Assembly (NCBI RefSeq): GCF_003336225.1
Contig: NZ_QPID01000004.1
Span: forward strand, 298,037-362,036
Direction of reading: 5' to 3'
Length of the DNA stretch: 64,000 nucleotides
Origin: Corallincola holothuriorum
Lineage (GTDB): Bacteria; Pseudomonadota; Gammaproteobacteria; Enterobacterales; Neiellaceae
Below, one piece after another: positions 50,002-58,639 of the stretch (position 1 is the stretch's first letter; each line of letters opens with the position of its first letter). The notes beneath the pieces were generated by a model that was not told where the DNA came from, ran no database searches, and saw nothing but the letters and a program-made list of their open reading frames with translations. The position numbers and the translations under genes are program-made.

Positions 50002-51452
50002 TGGTTATCTCAGGTGGTTGTGATTCTAGTTTGCAGAGGGCAAAGGAACTTAACTTGATAAAAACAGAGCAGCTATCGCAGCAAAAATTGGCAACCAACG
50101 CCGCCAATCTTGAACACGGCTTTGCATATTTGAAGCAGGTGTTTTTGGCACGGATAAAGTTGCATGAGCAGCAACAAGTGTCAGGTGAGGATGGGGATCA
50201 AGCGGCGATTGCCGATGAGGTTGAGTTACCTCCGTTGGCGTTCTATCAAGATGGCTCCAGCTTTTCGTTGTTTATCGAAGCGCACCAACCCAGCTTTGAA
50301 GAGTACGTGATCCTCCTACTGGCCTTGGTGCCCCATGTGCAAAGCTGTTTTTTCGACCAAATATTCGAAGCACATTGTGAGCATGGTGCGCCAGCGGAAT
50401 TTGGTGGTAGCCGTCAGAATGAACACCGGCTGTTTCAACCGACCGGAGAAACTGCGCTTTACCTGTTGGCGGGCGGAGATCTGGACAGGCGATTTCAAGT
50501 ACAACAGTTGTTGGCAAGCCAACACTGGTTGGCACAGCAAAACATTGTGCGGTTGGAAGCCCCCGATACGGGTCAGTCTTATCTGAGTGGGCGACTGACC
50601 ATGGATGCCGACAAGGTCGAACAGTTTACGGTGGGGCATAGTCCTGAGCCAGATTTTAGTTCGGCATTTCCGGCGCAAAAGATCACTACCCACCTGGCGT
50701 GGGAAGAGCTGGTGCTGCCAGACGCGGTGATGAACCGCATCGAAGATATTAAAGATTGGATCAGTTACAACGTCACCATGATGGCTGACTGGCAGATGGC
50801 ACGGAAATTAAAACCGGGGCATCGGGCGCTGTTTTATGGGCCATCGGGTACCGGAAAAACATTAACAGCAACGCTGCTGGGCGAAGCAACTAACCGGTCG
50901 GTATACCGGGTTGACCTGTCTACGGTTGTTTCCAAGTACATTGGTGAAACTGAAAAGAACCTGGCTAAGCTGTTCGATACTGCCGATGGTCAGGGTTGGA
51001 TCCTGTTTTTCGATGAGGCGGATGCGCTCTTTGGTAAGCGCACGGCAGTCAATGATGCCCATGACCGCTACGCCAATCAGGAAGTGTCATTTTTGCTGCA
51101 AAAAATAGAAGAGTTTGATGGCTTGATTATTCTTGCATCCAACTTCAAGACCAATATGGATGATGCCTTCTTACGACGTTTTAATAGCGTGGTGCATTTT
51201 CCCTTCCCAACGGAGCAGGAGCGAGAAGCGATCTGGCGCAATAACCTACCAGAGGCGCTTCCCTGGCAGCAGGGGGACGATTTACCCAAATCACTGGCGC
51301 GTTATGAGTTGGCGGGAGGCGCCATCGTTAATGCCGTGCAGTACGCCTGCATTAAGTCCCTTGCTCGCAAGCACAAAGAACTCCAGCAAGAGAGTTTGTT
51401 GGATGGCATCGCCTTAGAACTGGAGAAGTTGGGTAAAGTGTTTCGTAAATAA
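50001..51452 (+). CDS. eCIS AAA+ ATPase (Afp15/Pvc15-like)
   Basis: A 483-residue protein with one C-terminal AAA+ domain: Walker A GPSGTGKTLTA near 280, Walker B ILFFDEADALFG near 334, sensor 1 LASNFKTNMDDAFLRR. In PVC and Afp this ATPase is needed for assembly or effector loading and is not part of the finished particle. It begins with GTG overlapping the effector stop (TAGTG), so its synthesis is tied to the effector. It is not ClpV, as there is only one AAA+ domain. Confidence 0.93.
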   Translation: MVISGGCDSSLQRAKELNLIKTEQLSQQKLATNAANLEHGFAYLKQVFLARIKLHEQQQVSGEDGDQAAIADEVELPPLAFYQDGSSFSLFIEAHQPSFEEYVILLLALVPHVQSCFFDQIFEAHCEHGAPAEFGGSRQNEHRLFQPTGETALYLLAGGDLDRRFQVQQLLASQHWLAQQNIVRLEAPDTGQSYLSGRLTMDADKVEQFTVGHSPEPDFSSAFPAQKITTHLAWEELVLPDAVMNRIEDIKDWISYNVTMMADWQMARKLKPGHRALFYGPSGTGKTLTATLLGEATNRSVYRVDLSTVVSKYIGETEKNLAKLFDTADGQGWILFFDEADALFGKRTAVNDAHDRYANQEVSFLLQKIEEFDGLIILASNFKTNMDDAFLRRFNSVVHFPFPTEQEREAIWRNNLPEALPWQQGDDLPKSLARYELAGGAIVNAVQYACIKSLARKHKELQQESLLDGIALELEKLGKVFRK

Positions 51453-51785
51453 CTTAGGTGATGCATCTGTATGTTTTCTGAATGAGGCGAAAACAAGTAC
51501 GCCAGTTGCGTTTATGTTTGCCTATTAATGGTTCTTTACCTGCTGCAATTTTTGCTGGCACCGTTCTGGTGCGCTCGCCTACTTCTAGTGATTGTAAAAT
51601 AACCTGACACTATTCATTTAGGGTTAGCTGCTGTTCATGAAATTCCATTGGTTGTTCTGCTCTTCTCTTTAATGCTAATTAAGTCAGTTGCTTAGAATGT
51701 TTTTAGGTGCTTTTTATCAAGGCTGGAATAGCTCTTGCTCTGGTTAGGGGAAAGCAACAACCGCCTTTAAACGAGGGAGCGTCAG
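51453..51785. other. 333-bp intergenic region between eCIS and chemoreceptor genes
   Basis: No gene is visible on either strand. A GCACC/GGTGC hairpin near 51569 lacks a T-run. The region should contain the chemoreceptor promoter, but I could not identify one; a GAGGGAGCG ribosome site precedes the ATG at 51786. Confidence 0.5.
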
Positions 51786-52904
51786 ATGGATAGGTATCTG
51801 CAATCTTTAGGAGTTCGTGGGGCATCACGTATACAAGTAACGGCAATTGCCATTGGCCTGTTACTTATCGTTATGAATCTTGGTCAATATGCGTTGTGTG
51901 TGTTTATCCTCTCAGCACTGTTCTCATGGCGTGTTTTTGCCGCTATTGAGCGTGACCAAAATAGCTTTGAATCAATCTTGCTTGACGTCAAAGCGGGTAA
52001 GACCAAGGATATTGACTCGGTAAACTCCGGGCCGCTGCAAGCCCTCTATCCGTTAATTGATGATCTGGTACGCCACGCTCAACGTGAGTTGTCAGCCATT
52101 AAATCTGTCAGTGCCGAAATGGGATTCTCAGCCAAAGAGCTAGCCAGCAACGCCATTGAGGTGGCAAGCCATTGTCAGCAGCAGTCTGACGCCACCACGT
52201 CATCCGCCTCTGCCGCCACCGAGATCAGCCAGAGTATCGACGATGTGTCCCACCGTATCGAAGTGACTCGGGATGCGGTGGAAAACAGCAGTCAGTTATG
52301 CCATCAGGGGCGCGCCGAACTGACCAAAACCAGAGAACAAGTTGTCAGCGTCAACCAAAGCGTAATTTGTACTGGAGAAAGCTTGAAGGCACTGGATGAA
52401 AAACTGGGGGCAATTGTCTCTATGTCGCGCTTTATTCGCGAGATCGCCGAGCAAACTAACTTATTAGCCTTGAATGCAGCGATTGAAGCCGCGCGTGCCG
52501 GTGAACATGGTCGAGGCTTCAGTGTGGTTGCTGATGAGGTGAGGGGGCTGGCACAGCGCAGCCATGAATCCGCCAATGCAATTACCAAGCAGGTAACCGA
52601 AGTCACCAGCAGCATGTCAGAGGTCGGCCAGCAGATGCTGCAGGCGTTGGGATCAACTGAACAGTGTCAGTACAGCGTTGATGCCGCTTACGCGTCATTA
52701 GAGGCCATTGTATTAGCAACAGAACAGGTCTCTGACCAAATCGGTGGTATTGCTACGGCGTCCGAACAACAGGCGATTGCCACACGGGAGATATCCCAGA
52801 ACATGGAGCAGGTGGCCGTTACCGCCGAGCGTAACGCATTTATGGCGAAGCAAAACGCCAGCGTTGCAGATCATCTGCAAAACATCACCCGCATGGAGGC
52901 TTGA
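51786..52904 (+). CDS. methyl-accepting chemotaxis protein without a sensor domain
   Basis: A 372-residue MCP. Two close N-terminal membrane helices (about 17-32 and 34-50) leave almost no periplasmic loop. The cytoplasmic signalling hairpin is complete, with the [20 protein letters not shown] tip at about 217-236 and the adjoining [15 protein letters not shown]. It has no ligand-binding domain, so it probably gets its input from the next gene, which overlaps or abuts it. Confidence 0.92.
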   Translation: MDRYLQSLGVRGASRIQVTAIAIGLLLIVMNLGQYALCVFILSALFSWRVFAAIERDQNSFESILLDVKAGKTKDIDSVNSGPLQALYPLIDDLVRHAQRELSAIKSVSAEMGFSAKELASNAIEVASHCQQQSDATTSSASAATEISQSIDDVSHRIEVTRDAVENSSQLCHQGRAELTKTREQVVSVNQSVICTGESLKALDEKLGAIVSMSRFIREIAEQTNLLALNAAIEAARAGEHGRGFSVVADEVRGLAQRSHESANAITKQVTEVTSSMSEVGQQMLQALGSTEQCQYSVDAAYASLEAIVLATEQVSDQIGGIATASEQQAIATREISQNMEQVAVTAERNAFMAKQNASVADHLQNITRMEA

Positions 52905-52906
52905 AC

Positions 52907-53788
52907 ATGCTGAATACTCACATTGATATCTCAATTGTCGTTACCTTGGTTACTGCCTTGTTGTTCCTCGTTTTGGTGATCAGTTGGGTGCACCTGCGCA
53001 ATAAGCAAGCGATGACGGAACGGGTGAGCAATGGCCTGGCATGGCTTAAGAGCTTCCGCCAGCTGTTGACCCTCATTCAGCAACATCGTGGTTTAACCAA
53101 CGGTTACCTGTGTGGTGACAGTGGCCTGAACAAACGCATACTGCCGTTGCAGGGTAAAGCCACACGGCTGATCCGGCAGCTGCAACTTAGCGATAGCTGG
53201 TTGGCAGACAACCCTGAGTGGCAAGGCATTGAACGCCACTGGCAGCGCCTATCTACTGGTTTCAACAATCAAACCTCTACCAATAATTTAGAACAGCACA
53301 ACAAGTTGATCACCAACCTGCTTTATCTGGTTGATGACTGTGGCGAAGCCCACCGCTTATACGAGCTTAAAGATCAGCAGGGGCGATCTATCCGTTATTT
53401 GTGGCAGTCATTGCTGGTAACCGCTGAACATATCGGTCAAGCACGTGCGATTGGTACCGGGGTAGCGGCGTCTGGTCAGTGCGATAGCGTGGATCGGATC
53501 CGTCTGGCTTACTTGCAAAAAGCGATCGCTGATTTTGTCGCCGTTGAACGGGCAATGAATAAAACTGCGTTGAGCAACTTATTGCAGGTGTTAGCGCAAG
53601 AGGTGATTACCGACCGTCCTACCGTCAGCGCTAACGATTATTTTGACATTGCCACGCAAGCGTTAGAGGAGGTGTTTGTCTCATTTGATCAGGCGATTGA
53701 GGCATTACAAGAAACCCCGAGTGGCTTCACTCAACAGGCGCAAGCCCCGAAGGGCTCAGGCTATGCCACGAATCCGCAGCATGTGTGA
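52907..53788 (+). CDS. NIT-like (nitrate/nitrite-sensing type) membrane protein
   Basis: A 293-residue protein; ATG two bases after the MCP stop. One N-terminal membrane helix (about 9-27) is followed by a helical domain with the NIT-type pattern LIQQHRGLTNGYLCGD, and a second helical half (LVTAEHIGQARAIGTGVA). NIT domains sense nitrate and nitrite, but the match is by motif style only. The last four codons lie inside the 326-bp repeat, so the original C terminus may have been altered. Confidence 0.68.
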   Translation: MLNTHIDISIVVTLVTALLFLVLVISWVHLRNKQAMTERVSNGLAWLKSFRQLLTLIQQHRGLTNGYLCGDSGLNKRILPLQGKATRLIRQLQLSDSWLADNPEWQGIERHWQRLSTGFNNQTSTNNLEQHNKLITNLLYLVDDCGEAHRLYELKDQQGRSIRYLWQSLLVTAEHIGQARAIGTGVAASGQCDSVDRIRLAYLQKAIADFVAVERAMNKTALSNLLQVLAQEVITDRPTVSANDYFDIATQALEEVFVSFDQAIEALQETPSGFTQQAQAPKGSGYATNPQHV

Positions 53789-54102
53789 TGTTTAGGCTAT
53801 GTTTAGTGGCTAGCTAAGAGATGGATACTCCTGCTAACTGTTTTTATACGGAACGGGATTCTTCTTATCTACAAAGTATGGCTAACTAGCTTGCTGTTTT
53901 TATTGCTTATTTAGCTTTCTCTAGCGTGCATATAGGAACTCTATAACGCCGCATTCTCGCTTTCACCGGCACAGATGAGTGTATAAACAGCCCAAACATG
54001 GAGCTAACTGCTTGATAGCTATAAAGTTGAGGGCGTATATTGGTGAGATAATTGATTGGCGGACGCTGTGGCTTAGTGAGAATTCCGTCTAATACACTGT
54101 TA
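53777..54102 (+). repeat. 326-bp direct repeat, copy 1 (leader of first cassette array)
   Basis: A 326-bp sequence nearly identical to 62453-62778. It ends in CACTGTTA, exactly at the G/TTA point where integron cassettes join. Terminal arms of its last 268 bp pair imperfectly: TAAC..ACGGAA at 53835-53853 and TTCCGT..GTTA at 54083-54102, with one unpaired base, which is an attC-like layout but unusually long. No gene, integrase or clear promoter is seen within. Confidence 0.85.
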
Positions 54103-54118
54103 TATGCCAGGAGGCTGC

Positions 54119-54436
54119 ATGAAATTTCCAAATGATGTTGATGGTGACGTTTTAAGGTCTCTTCAAGATCAGGGATTCGATTTTAGCCAGGCCGTTTCAA
54201 TCGACTTTAATGTAGATTTTCCCTATTGGCCACCTTCCCAAAAGGCCTTAGCTATTTTGGAAAATACTTTTGGTCATATTGAGGTTTATGAGCCAGAAGA
54301 CGAGTATGAGGGATATGTTCTTTTCCAGCTTAATGATTTGCTCACACACGATTTAGTTGTTTCAACTCAAGAGGCTGCAACAAAACTAATGCAACCTTAT
54401 CAAGGTGTTTGTGAGTCATGGGGCGTACTAACATAA
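54119..54436 (+). CDS. cassette gene: RraB-domain protein
   Basis: A 105-residue protein beginning at ATG 54119, six bases after AGGAGG. FPNDVDGDVLRSL, IDFNVDFPYWPP and the CESWGVL end match the RraB (RNase E inhibitor) domain family. It is the first gene of the array and is followed by an attC split by an IS. Whether it binds RNase E is unknown. Confidence 0.75.
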   Translation: MKFPNDVDGDVLRSLQDQGFDFSQAVSIDFNVDFPYWPPSQKALAILENTFGHIEVYEPEDEYEGYVLFQLNDLLTHDLVVSTQEAATKLMQPYQGVCESWGVLT

Positions 54437-54441
54437 ATGGC

Positions 54442-54567
54442 ATATAACAAGTCAGTCAAATCGCCCAAACAAGTTTGGGCTGGGACATCAAAGTTGCGCT
54501 GCGTTTTGTACTCGCTCCGCGAGTTTAGTACAAAACACTGCTCGCTTTGCTGCCCCTTACTGAAGCG
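54442..54567 (+). other. attC-like site, left part (interrupted by the IS10-like element)
   Basis: The left box ATATAAC is followed by AAGTCAGTCAA; after removal of the IS the right end reads CTTACTGAAGCG/TTAGCA (right box GTTAGCA at 55905-55911). The arms pair as TAAC..TCAGT on both sides with an offset typical of attC. Confidence 0.78.
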
Positions 54568-55896
54568 CTGGAGGATCCCCTCATAAATCCCCCAGTCCAG
54601 CGGTGTGAACCAGCCTTAAAAATTCATTCATAGCCCAGCGTATTCGCTGCTCTGAGATAACAAAGTCCGGTCGCCTCCGAACTTCTTTACCTAAACGAAC
54701 AACCGATAATACAGCTCGCTTTCTGATGGTGTTTGCCTGAAAGTGGCGTTGCCATCCAATCTGTTGCGCCACCAAGCCTAACCACCAAAGCATGATTTCT
54801 GCGAGCATGGCGATTAGCAGCAGTACATCGTAACGGCGCGGACAGCGCGAGCGACTATGACGCAAACCAAAGCCGTATTGCGGACTTTTTAAATCGCGGA
54901 AGGTTTCTTCTATCTGCATCCGCTTGGCGTACAGCTTGGTGACTTGTACAGAGTTAAACAGCGCTGGCGGTAAGTTGGTTGCCAGCACCCAAGGCTCTTT
55001 GGCGGAGCGGTGATACAGCTTCTTGGCGGAGTGATTGTTGCCTGAGCGGCGAGAACGCTTGTCTTTGCGCTGTTTATCTTTGGATTTAAATAAATAGAGC
55101 TGACAAGGCATGGGTTTCTTTTTCGCTATCTGTACCGCCCCGATATAGCGGGCTTTGCTGTTAGCTGAGTCGTAAAGGGTTTTGGTCAGTTGCCACTGTT
55201 TACCGAGCTGATAACAGACCTCACCACGTAAGCGGCCTAACCAATACCAACCATAACTGGCTACTTCCCGAAACCAGGTGTTGCGATAACCGGCATCCGT
55301 CACAATCAGCGGCGTACAGCCGTCCGGCAAGATACAAGAGAGCTCTTTCAGGAACAGGTTATGACTACGGGGCGCGTTATAATCCTTAAACTCAAAAGTG
55401 CGCTCATACAGCGTTATCGAGCGTCCTTTCACCGAGACAGAAGCCCGCAATGTCATCATTCGTAACTGCTCCCGCACATCAGCCCAATCCACCAAAACAA
55501 CAGGCATGGGATTGGCACCACATAACTGCCGCGCGTGCCACTGATATACCGCCAATCGTTCGTTATTCAGATGATGATTGCCCAATAACCGATCCATCCG
55601 TTTAATGTTGTGCTTGGGCGCAACACGCCCCTCAATGTTTCGTCCTAGTTCGGTCAATGACAAGCTATCGCCATCGAGTAGCGACTGGGTCGCAACTATC
55701 AGGGAACTCAGGCGTTTTTTGTGAATTTGCGGACACTGTTGTGCAAGCATTTGGTGTAGGATTTGAACTTCGCGCATCCCGACTGCCTCCGTGCAGGGTG
55801 AGATAGGATTTGTTTTTGGCGAAATTAATTAGATCAAACCACGGGGTGCGCGTCTACTTTTATGAATTTCCTAGGGATTATGAGGGGATTCGCTAG
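54568..55896 (-). mobile_element. IS10-group (IS4 family) insertion sequence, copy 1
   Basis: A 1329-bp element with ends CTGGAGGATCCCCTCATAAA and, at the other side, CTAGCGAATCCCCTCATAAT, closely matching IS10 inside and outside ends; the inside end carries a GATC as in IS10. It is flanked by a perfect 9-bp target duplication ACTGAAGCG (54559-54567 and 55897-55905), the size IS10 makes. It inserted just before the TTA of an attC right box. Confidence 0.93.
54581..55777 (-). CDS. IS10-type transposase
   Basis: A 398-residue DDE transposase highly similar to IS10 transposase: LTELGRNIEGR, KHNIKRMDRLLGN, VVLVDWADVREQ (first Asp), PLIVTDAGYRNTWF (second Asp) and the KRMQIEETFRDLKSP signature (catalytic Glu). 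Full length and apparently intact. Confidence 0.96.
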   Translation of the reverse strand: MREVQILHQMLAQQCPQIHKKRLSSLIVATQSLLDGDSLSLTELGRNIEGRVAPKHNIKRMDRLLGNHHLNNERLAVYQWHARQLCGANPMPVVLVDWADVREQLRMMTLRASVSVKGRSITLYERTFEFKDYNAPRSHNLFLKELSCILPDGCTPLIVTDAGYRNTWFREVASYGWYWLGRLRGEVCYQLGKQWQLTKTLYDSANSKARYIGAVQIAKKKPMPCQLYLFKSKDKQRKDKRSRRSGNNHSAKKLYHRSAKEPWVLATNLPPALFNSVQVTKLYAKRMQIEETFRDLKSPQYGFGLRHSRSRCPRRYDVLLLIAMLAEIMLWWLGLVAQQIGWQRHFQANTIRKRAVLSVVRLGKEVRRRPDFVISEQRIRWAMNEFLRLVHTAGLGDL

Positions 55897-55917
55897 ACTG
55901 AAGCGTTAGCAGTCCAT

Positions 55918-56355
55918 ATGAATCAAGCATTGGTTAAATCAATCAAGTATATTTTCTTGGCAGCTCTTGCTGTGACAGTCCTGTACTTAGGAAAGTGCAG
56001 CTACGAAATATATGATGCCTTACGCCCTGAAAATATGTGCGGTAAGAAATTGGGCTATGAGTCAATGTCGCCATCTGGTTCTCACAAGGCCGTGATTTAC
56101 GAATTTAATTGCGGTGCAATGGATCCTTTTAGCACACAAATATCGATATTGGCTCCAAACGAAAAAATCCCATATTCTGGCGGTAATGTTTTTGGCTCAT
56201 CACGCGGTGAGCGCCGAGGTGACTGGAATGGACCATATGCCGAAATTGAGTGGTTATCGGAAAATCATCTGCATATAAAATACATCAAAGATACAAATGT
56301 TCACCATCTAGCAACTGAAGTAAATGGGGTGAAAATCACCAGTGAAACTCTGTAG
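55918..56355 (+). CDS. cassette gene: membrane-anchored protein of unknown function
   Basis: A 145-residue protein with one N-terminal hydrophobic helix (about 9-27), then a soluble domain containing MSPSGSHKAVIYEFNCGAM and STQISIL. I do not recognise a function. It starts seven bases after the right attC box, as a typical close-packed cassette. Confidence 0.6.
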   Translation: MNQALVKSIKYIFLAALAVTVLYLGKCSYEIYDALRPENMCGKKLGYESMSPSGSHKAVIYEFNCGAMDPFSTQISILAPNEKIPYSGGNVFGSSRGERRGDWNGPYAEIEWLSENHLHIKYIKDTNVHHLATEVNGVKITSETL

Positions 56356-56363
56356 CAAAAAAC

Positions 56364-56436
56364 TGCTAACAAGCAAAGACAGCATCACCCTGCGGGCTGG
56401 ACGCGCTAACGCGCGCCGCTGCTTTGGGCGTTAAGC
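56364..56436 (+). other. attC-like site 2
   Basis: TGCTAAC..AAGCAAAGACAGC on the left pairs with GCTGCTTTGGGC GTTAAGC on the right; GTTAAGC fits the GTTRRRY core. About 73 bp with a GC-rich centre. Confidence 0.85.
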
Positions 56437-56448
56437 ACACAGAGAATT

Positions 56449-56745
56449 ATGAGCATTACTGAGTTATGGTTAGATCATTCGCAATCTCGTTTCCCTAAAG
56501 GTTATGGCGGGAACGACGTAAATGGAGTGAGCGTTACCTCGGTTGATACCTACGCTACAGGATGTATTGGTAGCTACATAGGGCATGAGCGAAAGAGCAT
56601 TGATCTTGAAAGGTATCAAGTCCTACAAAAGTGTAAAAGTGAGCTTGAGGAAGTATTGCCCTACGTAGATGGTGAGGCATTTATATACTTTGGCAGGCTT
56701 CACGAAATGTGCAGCGCTATAATTACGGAGGCAAGCATTGCTTAA
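56449..56745 (+). CDS. cassette gene: hypothetical protein
   Basis: A 98-residue soluble protein, unrecognised. Its stop codon lies inside the left box of the following attC, as is usual for cassettes. Confidence 0.6.
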   Translation: MSITELWLDHSQSRFPKGYGGNDVNGVSVTSVDTYATGCIGSYIGHERKSIDLERYQVLQKCKSELEEVLPYVDGEAFIYFGRLHEMCSAIITEASIA

Positions 56746-56820
56746 CAAACACCAGCACAAACAGGCACTCCGTGCCTTGGACTCGCAACAAGTTGCTCAA
56801 CTGTGTTGCGGGCGTTATGT
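56740..56820 (+). other. attC-like site 3
   Basis: GCTTAAC at the left and GGGCGTTATGT at the right, with arms ACACCAGCACA / TGTGTTGCGGGC pairing imperfectly. The right core GTTATGT deviates from GTTRRRY at one base. Confidence 0.75.
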
Positions 56821-56839
56821 GTAATTGAGTCGAAGAATA

Positions 56840-57142
56840 ATGGAATATCTAGAACCTTGGGAAGAGTACGAAAAGAATCATGAAGCCGCAGCAAAGGAGT
56901 TAGCGAGAGAGCTTTGTCCTGCTCATATTCTTTATAAAGTTAAAGCTTCAGCCGTCGCTTATAGATGTGACTGCGATGATGTTCTATTTAAATTATCTGG
57001 CTTTACGCATGAGTACGCAGTTGTTCATCTAACTTATTCAAAAGAAACAGAGCCAGCGTATCCATCAACTGAACTCTTTGAAAGCAAAGAGGCATGGGTA
57101 ACCAACTGCATGTTGCCAGATCACGAGGATTACACATGCTAA
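56840..57142 (+). CDS. cassette gene: hypothetical protein
   Basis: A 100-residue soluble protein with Cys-rich middle (YRCDCDDVLF); unrecognised. I use the ATG at 56840, though a TTG five codons upstream is possible. Confidence 0.55.
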   Translation: MEYLEPWEEYEKNHEAAAKELARELCPAHILYKVKASAVAYRCDCDDVLFKLSGFTHEYAVVHLTYSKETEPAYPSTELFESKEAWVTNCMLPDHEDYTC

Positions 57143-57151
57143 GCAATACAC

Positions 57152-57265
57152 ACATAACAAGTGCAGCCATGCTCGCCCTTCGGGCTGGACCTCCGCAAAC
57201 TGTCACGTTTTGTGCTGCGCACAAAAAGCGCCAATTTGCTCCGGCCCATGCTGGCGGCGTTATAT
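57152..57265 (+). other. attC-like site 4
   Basis: ACATAAC..GCAGCCATGCT pairs with AGCATGG-type complement CCATGCTGGCGGC GTTATAT. About 114 bp with a strong central palindrome. Confidence 0.8.
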
Positions 57266-57281
57266 GCCTTCGTGGTGAACT

Positions 57282-57680
57282 ATGAAGTACATAATTACTA
57301 CCAAAGATTTTCGGCCATTTATTGCGGGAATTTTTTCATCTGAGTCTGACATGAATGAATACATCATGCAGTTCGATATGGAACAAAAAGAACAAACTGC
57401 TATTAAGTCTTTAGATCTTTCTTATCCGTTTTGGATTACTGAAGACCATAATGGTTTTGCATTTTATTCACGCGCAGAACTAAAAGCTCTATTCAATAGC
57501 TTTCTTGAGAGTCGTTTGGACAATGATGATTATTGCTACACTAATCTATACATGGTGGATGAGGATTTTCGAAGTAATATTCCAGGTAAAGATTCAATGG
57601 GGATGTTGAGACATTGGCACATTGAAAATTATGAGCTTGGAGTTGTAGAAGAGTCAGGTATTGAGGCGTTGTGGCAATGA
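57282..57680 (+). CDS. cassette gene: hypothetical protein
   Basis: A 132-residue acidic soluble protein, unrecognised, rich in aromatic residues. Starts 17 bp after an attC-like right box. Confidence 0.55.
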   Translation: MKYIITTKDFRPFIAGIFSSESDMNEYIMQFDMEQKEQTAIKSLDLSYPFWITEDHNGFAFYSRAELKALFNSFLESRLDNDDYCYTNLYMVDEDFRSNIPGKDSMGMLRHWHIENYELGVVEESGIEALWQ

Positions 57681-57690
57681 ACGGTGTGTC

Positions 57691-57792
57691 ATATAACAAA
57701 GTTGTCAAATTGAGAGTTTTTCCGTCGCTCTTTCTTGTGCTTAATAGCACAAACAGGTTCCTCCAAAACTGTAATTTGCAACGGCGTTAGGC
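57691..57792 (+). other. attC-like site 5
   Basis: ATATAAC..GTTGTCAAATT on the left pairs with AATTTGCAACGGC GTTAGGC on the right; GTTAGGC is a canonical core. Confidence 0.88.
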
Positions 57793-57802
57793 ATCACGAC
57801 AC

Positions 57803-58288
57803 ATGAGCAACAAAGAATTAGAAAAAGTTTATATTGATCTTCCCAATCACTGGGCGATAGGTGGCGAATCGTTTTGGGCTACTCCTCTGGGAAATGACCT
57901 GTATCGGATTGAGAATGTTCCATTCTTTGCGTATGGGCTAAATTTCCTAGACGTGGTTTTAGCCACGTCCGACTCTGATGAACTTAAGCCAGAAATACGT
58001 AAAGTAGTGAACCCAAGTGGCCACAGAACTTATCGAATCATTTTCAAAAATGAAACTGAGCGTGAAAAGCAGGTTGAGCTTTTGGAAGCGCTTGAACAAC
58101 ATGAAGCTTCGTACGAAAGAGCTGATGCAATAAATGTCGCCGTCGATATCAAGCCCAGCGGTGACCATATAGCGGTTTATGATCAACTGGATGAATACGA
58201 ACAGACAGGCTTTTTATCGTTTGAAACATGCGAAGCAAGAATCGAAGGTAGCTTCGATGATTTACCCGATGAAGAAGAAAATGCCTAA
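57803..58288 (+). CDS. cassette gene: DUF4265 protein
   Basis: A 161-residue protein. SFWATPLGNDLYRIENVPFFAYGLNFLDVV matches the DUF4265 core in two overlapping pieces; the C terminus is acidic. Function unknown, but the family is seen in cassettes and in variable loci. Confidence 0.72.
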   Translation: MSNKELEKVYIDLPNHWAIGGESFWATPLGNDLYRIENVPFFAYGLNFLDVVLATSDSDELKPEIRKVVNPSGHRTYRIIFKNETEREKQVELLEALEQHEASYERADAINVAVDIKPSGDHIAVYDQLDEYEQTGFLSFETCEARIEGSFDDLPDEEENA

Positions 58289-58310
58289 AAAGCTGTATGG
58301 GGCGTTATAC
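58283..58310 (+). other. degenerate attC remnant between DUF4265 and DUF1493 genes
   Basis: Only a short GCTGTATGGGGCGTTATAC remains where an attC is expected; the left box is reduced to GCCTAAAA. The two genes now behave as one fused cassette. Confidence 0.5.
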
Positions 58311-58321
58311 GAATCTCAAGT

Positions 58322-58639
58322 ATGGATGATGAAATCAAGTTAATAGTTTCAAATGAAACTGATATCTCTATCGAAAAATTAAACGAAAAATCTACCTTGC
58401 TAGGTGATCTTAACATTGATGGAGATGATGCATGGGAAGTATTTGAACAATGCCACTCAAAATTTCAACTTGATTTAACAAACTTTGAATTTAATAAGTA
58501 TTTTAGGTCGGAGCCTTGTTTTAAAGGTTTAGTGTATCTTTACCGTAAACTAAAATATCGTGATGAGCATATTGCAGCAAACAAGCTTCCTATTACGGTT
58601 GAGAAATTAATCAATGCGTGTAAAAAAGGTAGATGGTAA
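58322..58639 (+). CDS. cassette gene: DUF1493 acyl-carrier-protein-like protein
   Basis: A 105-residue protein of the DUF1493 family, which resembles acyl carrier proteins (LLGDLNIDGDDAWEVFEQC) and ends in the typical PITVEKLINACKKGRW. The serine carrying phosphopantetheine in true ACPs is replaced by the DGDDA loop, so carrier function is doubtful. Confidence 0.78.
   Translation: MDDEIKLIVSNETDISIEKLNEKSTLLGDLNIDGDDAWEVFEQCHSKFQLDLTNFEFNKYFRSEPCFKGLVYLYRKLKYRDEHIAANKLPITVEKLINACKKGRW

Noticed and set aside
26226..51452. Prophage or T6SS interpretation of the tail-like genes
   Set aside because: No capsid, portal, terminase, integrase or lysis genes; no TssJ/L/M membrane complex or ClpV. 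The DUF4255 protein, Afp15-type ATPase and CIS_TMP family point to eCIS.
51561..51580. Sigma-54-like or terminator element after the eCIS ATPase
   Set aside because: TGGCAC is followed by no proper TTGC element at the right spacing, and the hairpin has no T-run.
53907..54131. Minus-strand reading frame in repeat copy 1, also open in copy 2
   Set aside because: Shared between the copies, but most of the differences change the amino acid, there is no ribosome site, and the frame entry differs in each copy. It looks like a by-product of the repeat.
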